Positions 43,771 through 55,649 of a DNA stretch of 64,000 bases are shown in pieces (within the stretch, counting starts at the first letter, position 1; the number at the start of each line of letters is the position of its first letter). Source of the DNA: Thalassia testudinum (taxonomy: Eukaryota > Streptophyta > Magnoliopsida > Alismatales > Hydrocharitaceae); assembly GCA_037157565.1 (NCBI GenBank), contig JAZHRO010000019.1, positions 61,254,501-61,318,500 on the forward strand. The letters run 5' to 3'. Under the pieces are notes generated by a model that was given only the letters and a program-made list of their open reading frames with translations, was not told the origin of the DNA and ran no database searches. The position numbers and the translations under genes were made by a program.

Positions 43771-44968
43771 TAGTCCCTAGCAAAAACTATATGCTATTTA
43801 TGAAAGAATTAGGTGGGATTATTTGGACCTGAGTTATTTTCAATCATTAAGAAATTGTCTACTTAGGAACTAAACTTTCAAAGACACAACAGCGCCCAAG
43901 TATCAGCCAAAATGCAAACCGCCTCAAGCCCTTACCTTATTCAAAGAAAATTTTCTTTTTCTCTTTTTACTCTTTTCTATTTTTTTTTTTTTTGAATTTT
44001 CAAATTTTAAGGTTTAAGAGTGGCTTTCTACGGCCATTTAACTCACCCAAGATTTAATGAGAACCCTAAGCTTTAAGCATCTTATTGTGATTGTGATAGA
44101 CTCGTTGACCGTCAATTAAAATGGACTTCGGATTTCTACGGCTCTAGGTGACCTCAAAAAGAACTCTGCCTAAAGGTGTATCTTTACAACCGGTAGCTTT
44201 CTCCCTACTTTTATTTTTTTACGAGGTCAACACAAGGGTGAATCCAGTGTATATCTCCTCGATTTATTCTACTTCTCCGCTTCTTCCTAAGTGTTTTGGG
44301 AATTTTTAGTGCATTTACTGAGCTGGGTTCTGGACAACCGGTCGATGAGCTGTTACCACCGACAACTTGGCAGCCATACTCGTGCGGCGAAGTGTGGCTT
44401 ATTTCTTTTTATTTTTTTTTCTCCTTTTCTTTTTTATTTATTTATTTTTTTTTAAGTAGGTGACTTCCCTGGTCTAAGATTTACCTAAGGGCAGCAAAAA
44501 GAGAAAGGTCCAGTGACTGGGCTGTGGACAACCTACCTATGGGCTATTACCCACGATAACTTGCCAGCCATATCACCCTACAAGGTTCATTAGCTACCCA
44601 ATTTCCGTTAGAATCTCCGAACAACGAGTCAGTGCAAAGAAAGTGTGTAAATGCTAGAAACTAAAAATTCCCTCAAATCAGAGGGCGGGTTGATAAGTCG
44701 TGTACTTATCACCCAAACTTATTTACTCAAATTAAAATAAAATTCAGGTTGGCGAGAACTCGAAAAACAAATCCACATTTTAGTGGATACATGGGCTGAT
44801 TAAGTCCAAAGACCTGAAGGGTCTTTGCATTCAAATCATAATGTAGTATTTCCTAAGATTGAAAATTTTCTTAAACCCAAATTCTCTTTCCTAATTCCAT
44901 TTTTTTTTATATATAAAAGAAAATAAAATAAATTTACGGAGCTGACGAATGAATTCAGAGATAAATAT
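43771..44968 (-). other. N2 3' non-coding region
   Basis: No ORF. The T-rich run at 43980-43992 and the poly-T stretches at 44404-44455 are notable. From 44080 to 44790 the sequence is homologous, reversed, to the 3' region of A1 (36840-37560), although A1 has gag-pol and N2 has none. Confidence 0.7.
44670..44711. other. Conserved twin hairpin, N2 copy
   Basis: CCCTC/GAGGG (44670-44685) and TGATAAGT/ACTTATCA (44691-44711). Arms equal those in A1; loops differ. Confidence 0.8.
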
Positions 44969-45005
44969 CCACCCCCCCATCCTATCTAATGCAATGTCCT
45001 CATTG
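44969..45005 (-). other. Internal PPT-like block of N2
   Basis: The minus strand reads CAATGAGGACATTGCATTAG, then ATAGGATGGGGGGGTGG. Same position after the ORF as in A1 and A3. Confidence 0.72.
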
Positions 45006-45371
45006 TATTAAAAAGACATAAAACAGAGTGGAAAAACATAGAAAGCACCTGAATTGTGTGAATGTTAGGTCCACTCCGAGATGAAAACTAAAAAGAAATG
45101 TATATGTGCTGAGTTTAGTACCTTCAGCTAGGCACACTATACAAAGAAAAGAAATGAAGAATTCACAAGTGCAGGTCAAAATTAGAATAAACAGAAGAAT
45201 CCTCTGACCTATCAAAAGAGGTCCACAGATGTGGACCAGATTGTGGTGCAGACCCATCCCCCATAATCGAGAATATCTTAGGTTCTGGATAAAAATTACC
45301 CAAAACCTAAAATCAAAATGCAAGCGGGGTCGGGCCTGCGATTTATGAGGATGCAACCCAAAACCAAAAAG

Positions 45372-46838
45372 TCAGGTTACAGAGAATTGAAGCTCAAAAG
45401 GATAATCATTGAATGTGTGCTTGAGTTTGGCATCCTTGAAACAAATGTCGTAAGGGTTCTGATTTGATGGTTTTAGCTTAAAAGGAACCCTTCGACTCAA
45501 TCTTCTATTTCCTCCAAAATTAACTTCCCAAATCAGAACTTCCCAGCGCCTATCCTCCTCATTCCGAATGTTAAATTCTGAGACCTCTTGCATGTTAATC
45601 ACCCCGTCTGAAATCTCCAAGTCTAAATGATGTGGCAGAATCAGAATTGACTTGGGTCTAATTATCTCATAAATAGAATTATCGATAAGCTCAATGGGGT
45701 GTAACTGATAATCAGGGCACTGAATTGATTCCTCCAGAAAATGCTATTCTGGATCCGTAATATGTGCCCTAATAAGATCAGTTTCCTCAGTTATTGGGCT
45801 ATCAAATGATCTATTAGATTCCTCAGGCCCAATCGTCTCACAGAAATCGTGTTCAGAAAACCCGCATGAGACTTCGCAACTTGAATCTTCACCATCAAAA
45901 AAATCAGGATCTGTATCAATGTATGTCCCAAAATCATTTGTCACTTTCTGTTCCAAGGAGACATACGTTTCCTCGTAACCCGACTCAGGGATCTTAGGTG
46001 AAGAAATCAGATCATCCTTAATTGGTTACTTTAATTCAATCCAGTCAGCCTCGTAACACGTGTCCCCCCCAACAGGTGCCTGAGCGGGTTCTGTCATTGG
46101 CTTTCCTGAAGAGGGTTCATCCTGGGAATCATCCCATGATTGAATCAAAGCAACCACAAATTTCACCCTCAATTTCGCTAATTTCCTAAGTAGAAACTCA
46201 CCCGGGTTCTTATCCTTAACATCCTGGAGCCAATCCAACAAAGACTTGTTTAAATCATCAATCATTTCAATCAGAGGCTCCAATCTCTCAATGCAAGGTA
46301 TTGGCTGAACTTCTAAAGATTGAATGATATTCCTCAAGTTAGCCAGAACCTTATCTTGAACCTGATTAACCTGAACCAAATGAGTTGGTTCAGGGTTGGG
46401 CGGGTTTAGGCTCAATGCAGGGGAATTAACGAATTGAGATTCGTTATACCCTTCCTGATAATAGGTCATTTTAGATTGTTCGAAAGATGGTGATGACCTC
46501 AAGGCAGTGAAATCAGAGGATGGGTAAAGATCGGTGTATCCTTCTTGATTGTAGATCTTATTAGGTTGTTCATGAAAGGAAGGCGATCTATAATCGATGT
46601 GGCTCCGAGAAGGATAGAAATCAGAATCAAAGTGTTCAGGGTTAGACCCTAAACACGGAGGTCCGGAGCTGTATCCCCAATCTGAATTATCCCAACTAAC
46701 TGATGGTTGATTACAGTACGAGTCGGGATAATCATCATGTTGAGGATAATTCACAACGGGAGGGAAAGAACGGGAATGCATGTAATATGTGGAAGGATTC
46801 ATGATACACGGGACGAAGAAAGTCACCTTGCAATACAA
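45372..46838 (-). pseudogene. N2-specific ORF, ~489 codons with two stops, function unknown
   Basis: One minus-strand frame runs from 46838 to 45372 with stops only near 46024 and 45742. Both (TAA after ELK, TAG after DPE) fit CAA or CAG changed by C-to-T, so the gene was probably intact recently. I recognise no domain. Start MHSRSFPPVV at residue 20 recalls the gag starts of neighbouring elements (MHGRRSL). Residues 60-125 hold two similar units (SPSFHEQPNKIYNQEGY and SPSFEQSKMTYYQEGY). Residues about 145-210 look helical (VQDKVLANLRNIIQSLEVQ). The middle is acidic and the C-terminus basic-hydrophobic (LSRRVPFKLKPSNQNPYDI). It has no CCHC knuckle. Confidence 0.6.
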
Positions 46839-47961
46839 ACAATCAAACCTGTCCTTAAATGGGTTAGCCTAAAGACCTACAAACTCCTAAAACCCGTCTT
46901 GTGATAAAGAAACGATTTGATGTACTTCTGTCTGTTCAATCCAACCAGTTAGAAGGAGGGACTAGGGAGAAGGTTCTTCCTTCAACTTGTGCCTCCAGTT
47001 CCTAGTGTACCCCCCAGCCGCGATCGTTTGATTCTGCTCCCCTAGCTAGACATCAGATTGAACAGTAGAAACAGACTAATCGAAAATAATCTCATTATGG
47101 ATTCTAAAGAGCGAGTCCAATCCTTAAGGCCAATGTCTACTCTGTTTTATTTAGGGCTAGGTTTGAATGTGCTTTGGAATGTGATGGGCCCTTTAAATGG
47201 GTTGTGCCCTTAATGATTGATTGATTTGTGTGTGCGTGCACAACCAATTATTTTCAAGCAAGATTATTTTTGATGTAGTGAATTTTAAGGTTCAAATCTT
47301 GCTTAGTAGCTTTTAGGATTCAACTTTAGGTGTTTTCAAACAAGTTTCGTTGGCACACCAGGTTTTGCAAGCACAGGTGAAGATGTTTTCCTTTAAAGCT
47401 TAAAAAGAATGTGGAGTGCCTGGTAAATCCTTAAGAGTTGAACCTAAGTGGCAGCTACTTGATGAGTTGATTTTATTTGAAGTGGTGCGGCCCAATCAAC
47501 TCAAACAATTGGCCTGATGCACCACATAATTAGGCACACAAATGATTACCTAATCTAATTTCTACTCAATTATGTGTTTGAATGTGTGTACGGCTCCTAA
47601 GATCGGTTTACCGGTTGAGTTAGAAAATCAGATGAGGTTGTGTACCTCTGTGAGATTTTTTTTTATTTTTTATTTTTAATGTGGGGGTTGGGGTGAGTAT
47701 GGGTGTCAAACAACAAACAATCTAACCTTAGAGTTTATAAAAGCACCTAGGTTGATTGATGTTTGAATTATTATGTTGTGGAATGAAATCTAATGGGTGG
47801 GAGGTGGGGGGATAACTTACAGAACCTTCCGCAGCACTTTACTCTGATCTACCACTTTTGCCTGTCTCAAAAGAGTACTTGCAATAACAATAAGAAAGGA
47901 GAAAAGTGAGGTAAATGATTTGTAAGTTATAAAACGCGAAGAGAAACCAAAGAGCGTCGCC
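46839..47961 (-). other. N2 leader, homologous to A4 leader
   Basis: Non-coding. Shared text with A4 58706-59860 includes TCTTCACCTGTGCTTG and the block at 46950-47035 (CTAGGAACTGGAGGCACAAG on the minus strand). Homology reaches almost to the ORF start, where the coding sequences become unrelated. Confidence 0.75.
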
Positions 47962-47979
47962 TCCCCGGCAACAGCGCCA
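47962..47979 (-). other. N2 primer binding site, tRNA-Asp type
   Basis: The minus strand reads TGGCGCTGTTGCCGGGGA, one change from the tRNA-Asp complement. It is 3 nt from the LTR. Confidence 0.9.
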
Positions 47980-48788
47980 AAATGTTGAACGCACGAATCG
48001 CTACGCTAACATGTTTGGTTTTAGAAAACCTGTCGTTGTAGCTTGAAAGCGAAGAACTTGTCTTCAACAAATAAAATTTATACCGAAATTGAAATTCCGG
48101 GTCGAACACAAGGAGGCGGACGTTTGATTTAAAAACTACGCGTTTCTTTTTATTTGTCACGAAGTAATTCAATTTAAAACTCTCTAATTATTTTCAATAA
48201 ATAAAAGAGAGAGAGAGAGGGTAAGAGAGAGAGAGAATATTACACATAGAAATCAAAATGAGATGTAGAATAAACAGAGAATTTATCATTAAGGAGATTG
48301 TTCATTACAACTAGAAAGCATAAAACAATTGCACTAGAAAGCGATAAATTTACTGTAGAAAGCATTAAAAGAATGGATGGAGAAATGTCTTCCTCGACGA
48401 TCGCTTGGAGGACGAGCAGAACTATTCTAGAAAGTAGTAAATCTATACTAGAAAGTAGTAAAAAGAATAGGGAGAGAGAAATCCTCCTCGACAGTCGCTT
48501 GGAGGATGAGCCGACGGGACGACGCCTGGATGAAGGAGGACGAAGCAGAAGAACGGGAACGGAGCAGCACGCCGTCATCGTCGCAGGATCTACTTCCGAA
48601 GGGGGACGAAAATTTGGACTTTATCTCGCGAGAAGCATCCCAGGTGTGGGACAAGCTTCTCTTGAGCTTTGGAGAGGTAGAGAAGAGAAAGAAGGGATGA
48701 GAATTTCGTATGGAGGGGGTCTCCTTTTATAGTTGCAAGGAGTGGGGGCAAAATGGTCATTACATCTTTAAAATAACAAATGAGGGGT

Positions 48789-48818
48789 CTTTAGTGACGG
48801 ATCAATCCGTCACTAAAG
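48789..48818. other. Promoter-proximal hairpin of N2 5' LTR
   Basis: CTTTAGTGACGGAT and ATCCGTCACTAAAG, perfect 14-bp arms with loop CA. The arms are unchanged from the 3' LTR although the flanks differ. Confidence 0.92.
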
Positions 48819-48888
48819 CCCCAAGGTTGGCGTAGCACCTGTGCCCATGCGCGCCTCCTCAACTGCCAGCGCACGTTCTTTAATTCTC

Positions 48889-48916
48889 AGCCGTCCGATC
48901 GCGAGATCGGACGGCT
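48889..48916. other. U3 hairpin of N2 5' LTR
   Basis: AGCCGTCCGATC and GATCGGACGGCT, perfect 12-bp arms with a 4-nt loop. In the 3' LTR the same site has an extra GATCGGACGA-type repeat (42895-42930). Confidence 0.9.
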
Positions 48917-51900
48917 TAAGATGCGTGATCGCCTGCTGCTGCGCGCCCGCTCGGCGCGTGCGATGCCGCGTGACACCGTGCGTGCAATCTCTCGTGATCT
49001 AAATTAAGCGCAGACGGCCGTCCGATCAAGATCCAACGCCTGCCCACAATTGCTCGCCTGCACCTTCCTCCCCTTCGCTGCGGTTCAAACCCGCGCCCGC
49101 CGCTCGCGTAAGCGCACTCGACCGCTACGCTACGAGGCACGGATGGTTGAGCGGGCACTTTTAGGCGCGGCCGTCCACAGCCATTGGATCAAGATCCAAC
49201 GGCGGAGAGGGAGCGGGTGCGGGGTCTTCAGAGTACGTATGTGGCTGTTTGGGCGGCCGAGATGGCGCCACGTGGTGCCATCTTGGCCGTCCATCTTCTG
49301 GATGTTGTAGATGGTGCCAAGGATGTCGGATTGACTCGATTTTTGTGTCGTTGGGCTGCGATCGTCGATCCGAATTCATCCATGCGATCGAATTTTCCAT
49401 TTGAAGTGTGGATTTACACCATCTTGGCCCTTGATCTTCTAGGGTTCCCCGGTCACTATCTGATGTTACAGATGCCTGATTAGGGCAATCTTGGAGTCAT
49501 TGAACTCCAATTGTCGCCCTGATCACATCCATATGGTTGGATCTTCGATCCGAGGCCCCGATAAAATGTTTGTCCTGTCCAAGCACATAAAAGGAGACAA
49601 TTAACCTCCATTTTATTCAAACTATTCTAGATGCAAGATGATGCATGTTATGCAATATTTATATCATGAAATGCAATCCTATGCTTAAAAACATGTATAA
49701 ATAGACATCTTAAGTAGTGTAAATGTGTTTACATCAAGGAGGTTCCGGACGTCTGAGGAGGAAGTCTCGCGAAGGTACATCCCTTTACAAATACGGCCAT
49801 GCAGGCCGCTTCGCCAACACCCCTTTTTGCATGTCGGTTTGAGAAGATCAGATATCTGCGTGCAGGATTCGCTTCGAGAAGGCACGGGACATGCACTCCC
49901 ATGCATTTCAGACGTCTGGGCGACCTACCAGATGACGGGAAGCGCTTCCAGACATCCAGAGAGGTGGTCGAACGTCTGGAACTGGGTCCAGACGATCCAG
50001 AGGAGTTCCTAGACATCTGAGGATTAGTGCAGGACTTGAGGTATGGCACTGGACACTTTTAAGACGTCTGGAAGTTGCTCCAGACATCTGATTTGAGTCA
50101 AAAACACTGTTTTGACCCGTTTAGGGTTCATTTGAGGTCCGTTTTCCGCAAATAAGATACTGATGTTTTCCGTATGAATTCCTCTACTTGTTAGAAGACT
50201 TTCTATACTATTCTGAGTATTCTCTTGTGATTGATCCTTGTGATAGGACTTCATTTCGTTGTGGGTTCGAGGCTTGCTGAGGCACGTGAGCCTGCCGTTC
50301 AAGCCCCCACTACTCTTGGGTCTACTGGTAGAGTGGCTTCCCCTAATTTAAATACAAACCTGAATGCATGTGTGGAATGAATGATTAGAACCTAGGGTAT
50401 GGCACGAATCTTAGGACTAGAAATACTGGAATGTCTGTATTGAATGAATGGATTGCAATCTTGAATGAGTAGATAAAATGATAACAATTGCCTGCAAATG
50501 AATAACAGTTGCCTGCAAAGTATGTAGTACTAGTGCTAGTTAACTATTGTATGTAACTTTCCTGTTACACACGTGAAATGACATAATATGAGTTGCATGT
50601 ATAGAAATTGGAAATAGAAAGGTGAATGTTGGAAACACGAGCTACCTGTGAATAACCTGAATATGGAAATGTGAACAACAAAATTTCAAGTTGCGTGTGT
50701 ATAACCTGAAAATGTAAATAGAAATGATGAAACCTAGTATGGAATGGCATGAGGAATATGAGCATGAACCCTCCGGGGAATTAGGAGTAGAGCTCCTGGA
50801 AATAAATGAAATGGAACTGGGAATGCGAGTGGGGAAGTGAGCTGGCTCTTGAGTACGGAGTACCAAGGAGAGCAACTATCCCCCCTGTTTTGTGCAGAGC
50901 AGAGCTAGCCATCCTTGGGTTGGTACCCGAGGTTAGGATTGGTCACTCTGTACCGACTTCTTAGCCCTCGCGTACACAGTACCAGGGAGAGCTAGCCACT
51001 CCACGGGGCTCGGGGTTCAGCTAGCCACCCTACACCAACTTGTTAATCCCACTAGGAAAACTAGGGTAGTCAGGTGAGGGTGCACGGACTGGGGAGGGGC
51101 GAGACCCCTGTTTGGCTCTTAGAGGTTAGACCCTTGTTACTGAGAGGGTTAGGCCCTATACTGGTTCTGTGCTGTGCTTTGGGTGCACCTGCTAACGAAA
51201 ACGACTGACCGTGTGCCAGTGCATGGTAGCTACCTATGCGCTTATCATGCGTGCCGTAGTCACCGTTACGTCTATCCGTGACCTTGGGGTGGTTGACTGG
51301 GTGTAGGATCACCACGGGGCACTCTCCCGACCAGGAGAGTACCACGTGCGCCTTCTACTCCTCGGAAAACACTACAATCAAGATCGTTCCCACGAGGAAC
51401 ATTCAAGATCAAGGAAATGACCTGATAAATAAATTAAGTGGTAAAAAAGAATAATTAGTCAAAGAAAGTAATCGGAAAACAATAGCTACCTGTCCACCTT
51501 TACTGCTTTAGTTAGTTGGTTGCCACTCTACTCAGCGTTCTCTGACGTTATGTACTCATAACCCCTTTTCAGGTCCAGGTGTTGAGCAGCCAGAGCCTAC
51601 GGCTGCAGAGGGTGCTGGGCCTAGTAGAGTCCAGTAGCTGTAGTTTCCCTTGTTGTACTCCTTTGTAGTAGTGAGTAGACTTTTGTACTCTTACATTCTG
51701 TACTTTATATTCTTGTACCTGGTTACTTTTCTACTATTGTGGTGGTGTGTACTGTAGTAGTTTTACTTCTTTACTACTGTACTTTTGTTACTGTTAGTTG
51801 CGTAGCATAGTGAATGTGGTTTACTTTCCTGCTTTTTGGTTACTTTCTCATTGCACGACTGGGTCTTGGGATCAGTTGAGTCAGTCTAGTCTCGTGTCTT

Positions 51901-51928
51901 GTAGGGATTCGGGAACTAGGTCGTAACA

Positions 51929-52358
51929 CTTATAATCTTCCTATCCATAAGGTGGCGCCACCTATGCTTAGCCTACCATGGCCATCCACCATCCCTTCCT
52001 TCATCTTCACCATCCATGCCAAATCAATCCATGGCCTTTCCTTTCACCCAATCATCTCATGCCAACTCTTTCTTCCAACCACATAATGGCACATCACCCT
52101 CGCCACCTCATTAAACCAGTCACATCTTGCCAACTCCCCATGGCCACATCACCAATGGTGGTGCCACCTTACCATTCCTCCTCTATATGCACACACCAAG
52201 CCTCCACCTTCTTTCGGACGATCTCTTCCACCATCTCTATGCCACAATACCATCCTCTCTTTAAACCGTAACTCAGATAGGTCTCCTTTTCCACCACCAT
52301 CTTCCGTACTCCTTCATCAAGACTTCTTCGTCTTCAACATCTTCGGCTTCTTCCTCTT
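51929..52358. other. Unassigned sequence between S2 and the SIRE element
   Basis: C- and T-rich, with many CCACC and CCATC words. It contains the perfect 14-bp palindrome AGGTGGCGCCACCT at 51950-51963. No gene. It continues 40825-41398 across S2. Confidence 0.45.
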
Positions 52359-53732
52359 TGTTGGTGCAAGGGCACCACGATCTATAATTTTGATGATAAC
52401 AAAACACTTTTATTTAACATTTGCATTTAATGTCTGATTGCACAGCAATCATAGGACCTAAATTAGGCTACGACTTAGGATAAGTTAGGGTTATTCATGC
52501 ATGCATACGCATTATCTGCATCTTTACTGCTTTCCTTTAGCTATGCATAAAATAATGTTATAATGTGCTGATTAAGTGCATTATGTCGATTGCAGGGAAT
52601 AAGCTGATCAGGAGCTGGATCTGAAGCTGGATCAAGAATAACAGGAGTTGTAGTAGAGCTGGAGCAAAAGGCCTAGTTTGGATGTAGGAATAATAATGTA
52701 AGGGGGTTAAAAGTTTGCTATTCTATTAAGTAGGAATAAAGCAGTAACATGTGAAGAGCTTAGGCCCATCCTAGCCCTAGGATAGCCTAGAGACTTCCCC
52801 AAGCCTTAGCCACCCTTAGATTAGGTCACAACACCCTAGGAAGCCCTAAAACCCTAGTTTCAACCCTTCTCTGGACGTCCAGATAAGTTTTAAGACATCC
52901 AGGACCCTTAGCCAACTCCCGCACACTTCAAACCCACTTCTTCAGTGTTATTGGATGTCCAAACACTTTGTCAGACGTCTAATTTCTACAGAATACCCAA
53001 AACATAACCTGAAATCCTTCCTGACTCTGATTGGACGTCTAGACAACAAGTCTGGACTTCTGATTTTTTAGTATAAGATGTCTGATTCTATTATTAGACG
53101 TCTGATACTGCTCTCCAATTCCTATTTCGAGATTTAAGCCTTGATCTTGAATCTCTAGGTCGCTAAACCCAATTCCAACCCCATAGGAACATAAATTAAG
53201 GTGCCCTAACCCTAGTACATCACCTCTAGACCTCCCTAAGGACCTAATTAGGTCCTCACTAAACCTAATTGAGTTGGATCTTAGTCAATTCCATCAGCCT
53301 ATTCAATTGGGCTCATTAAGTCCAATTGAGCCCTGATCTCAGCACACACTATCCAATTGGACTTAGTGAAAGTCCAATTGACCTAGACCTGACTTAATTG
53401 AGTTTTTTTACTCTAAATTAAGTTTCCACACACCCAATTAGGCACTTTACCTTAGTGAATTAGGGTTTATAATCCTAATTTGAGACCTACCTTGACCTAA
53501 ACCCACTAGAACCCAACCTAATCAACCTAGCCACCTAAGTTTCGACCCACACACACCATCCACACGAAAATATCTAGCCTAGAGTTCTCTAGAATGCCCT
53601 ACCATGTGTGGTTGCCTTGGTTTCCAAAAATAGCAACCAAGAGCCATTCAATTTTTAGATCAACATTTGGTAGATCTAAAAACCACCATCCACCCTCTCT
53701 CTCTCACTCTCCCACGAGTTCCCACCATAGGC

Positions 53733-53764
53733 CTCTCTAGAGAATTCCATAATTCTCTAGAGAG
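53733..53764. other. Promoter-proximal hairpin of X2
   Basis: Same perfect 14-bp arms as X1 (CTCTCTAGAGAATT), ending 13 bp before the TATA box. Confidence 0.93.
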
Positions 53765-54228
53765 CTTCCCTTAGGTGTATAAAAAGACCCCTCGGGTGGC
53801 CATTTGCACCCATTCACTTCCTTGGCATCCATTCCACTTAGAATAGCCACTTCCATCTCCACTCCACTTCCACGAGTTGAGCACCACCATGGAGGCCACC
53901 ATCTCCATGCCAGGAAGCTGGATCAGCTCCCCAACCTCTCTCCAAGGGCAGGCCTAAGTTCCATTGGCCGCCCCTCCTTCTTCTCTCAACCACTCAAAGG
54001 CCATCGGGGACCACCCCTAAATGCCCTTCCATTCCGCTAGATTTAGATTATGCTCTTCGTATATTTACTACTTAGTAGTGTAGTCTTACTTCTCCCCCAA
54101 TGATGCATGCGAAATCCCCCCATCGATTCCTGTATGCGATCATTTTCTGGTAGCTACATTTAATTTTCAGGCATTTATGTACAAGCTTTCCTCTAGATTC
54201 CTTATGCAACAACTCCCAAATGAATGAA

Positions 54229-54351
<123 letters not shown>

Positions 54352-54989
54352 GTTTGAAATCACCATGAGCTTAATGATTGCTATTATCTTTTGCGTGATT
54401 AATGTTTCCTGTTTCTAACTCTTAATATTCTTGCAACTAAGCATATCATACATAAATACATAATAATCACGAACCGGCATGTGATTCTAAACAAAGTAGA
54501 GCGGCAAAAAGATCGATTTCAAAAGTAAAAGAAATGCCTCCCAGAGACGAACGACCGGGACTCAAGTCTCGTTATCTTTATAAATCAATTTTTGACGAAC
54601 ATTTTTGCGCGACTATACTACGATTTTCGACGACTTTCAAATGCGCGAAAATGGGTTTTTGTCAATGTCTAAGATTTCAGGTTATTTGCAAATGGATACA
54701 AGTTTGAAGGTGAAGTGTGAAGAGCTCGCGTCTATGGTGGATTGGAAGAGCTCATTTGAGGAGAAGCAGCTTTGCTTAGAGCGAGAGCTAGAAGACATGA
54801 AGAATAGGATAGATGTTTATTCTATTCATGTACTTTGTATCTTTTGTTATTTGCTCTTTTTTTATTAGAATATTTGTTAAAGAGCCTCAAAATAACAATA
54901 CAATAGTCCGAGGAACACTTACATAACCCTAGGACACTTAGACATTTCGTAGAGAACTTAGAGAATCAAAGTAGGCATCAGACAGCTTG

Positions 54990-55540
54990 ATCAGACATCC
55001 AATATGAACTTCAGACGTTTTATCTTAACTTTTAAGATGTCTGACTATTGGATCAGACGTCCAAAAACACTTAGGCTGGAAACCACACTCTGTCTGCCAC
55101 GCTTAGACGTCCAGCCCTTAGTCCAGACGTCTTAGCAGACGTCTGATGTTTTTACCATACGTCTAATTAGTGGAATGTTGGCTTAGAAATAAAATCGTTG
55201 AGGATTGACCTTTAATTTTCTATCAGATGTCCTTAGAGGACCTTAGACATCTGATATGTAGACGTTAGCCCTTGATTAAGCCAAAATCACCTCTCATCAA
55301 TGATCTAGCTATTTGTACCTCGGGAAATCCATTCTCGTAGTAATCTAGGTTTCTAGATGTCCAGACCTAGTGCCACACGTCCGACAAGTTGTCTGACCAA
55401 CTTACACAAGAATCCTATTTAGGTCTGAACCAAGTCAGTAAGGAAACCCATCTAGGATTAGACATCTAATTTAGTTTCCAGACATCTTAAGAGTGATTTC
55501 TAGACATCTGATTCTTGACCCAGACGTTTGATAACACTGT
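54990..55540. repeat. Array of CAGACGTCTG-type dyads in SIRE LTR
   Basis: About fifteen intact or decayed copies, for example CAGACGTCCA near 55054, TAGACGTCCA near 55104, CAGACGTCTT near 55124, CAGACGTCTG near 55137, and several TAGACATCTG forms. Most changes are ACGT to ACAT or ATGT, as expected from CpG decay. Confidence 0.8.
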
Positions 55541-55641
55541 CAAAATCATTAATGACCCTGATTTCAGCCTGTTTTTCCTTGGATTCATCCCTAATGGCTA
55601 GCTAAGGTTTACACAGCCTTCCTAAGTCTTCCTAAGCCATC

Positions 55642-55649
55642 TATAAATA
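55642..55649 (+). promoter_or_regulatory. TATA box of SIRE-type LTR
   Basis: CTATAAATAGGAGAGGCCCC, a strong TATA context downstream of the dyad array. Confidence 0.8.

Larger units (their letters stand above)
41947..49736 (-). mobile_element. N2: complete non-autonomous Athila-like element, 7.8 kb
   Basis: LTRs at 41947-43748 and 47983-49736, perfect duplication AGGAG (41942-41946 and 49737-49741). Primer site 47962-47979, leader homologous to that of A4, one unique ORF (46838-45372), PPT-like block (44969-45005), conserved 3' region, and polypurine tract at 43749-43770. No protease, RT, RNase H or integrase. Its LTR belongs to the same family as A4 (56977-58684), so an A4-like element is the probable source of enzymes. 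Confidence 0.9.
47983..49736 (-). repeat. N2 5' LTR
   Basis: 1754 bp, the pair of 41947-43748. The tRNA-like module is at 49082-49132 (B box GGTTTGAACC, decayed at CpG), the 12-bp U3 hairpin at 48889-48916, the promoter-proximal hairpin at 48789-48818 and the TATA box at 48724-48732. Confidence 0.92.
41399..51928 (+). mobile_element. S2: Tekay/Del-like solo LTR, split by N2
   Basis: Starts TGTTAAGACCCGTG and ends AGGTCGTAACA, ends typical of Tekay/Del LTRs. The duplication is CCTAT (41394-41398) and CTTAT (51929-51933), one transition apart. Without N2 it is about 2.7 kb. It has a TATA box at 41585-41592, a 10-bp hairpin at 41499-41523, CAGACGTCTG-type dyads (41430-41470, 41900-41946, 49742-50095) and a T-rich tail (51620-51850). 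No coding region, so it is a solo LTR. The clade is inferred from the ends alone. Confidence 0.72.

Noticed and set aside
54605..54868. 87-codon ORF with coiled-coil-like text (ERELEDMKNRID), possible captured host exon
   Set aside because: It spans the X2 right end and LTR sequence, starts inside X2, and has no splice context I can defend. Most likely fortuitous.
54990..55540. CRISPR-like array from repeated CAGACGTCTG words
   Set aside because: Irregular spacing, 10-bp degenerate palindromes and a plant LTR context.
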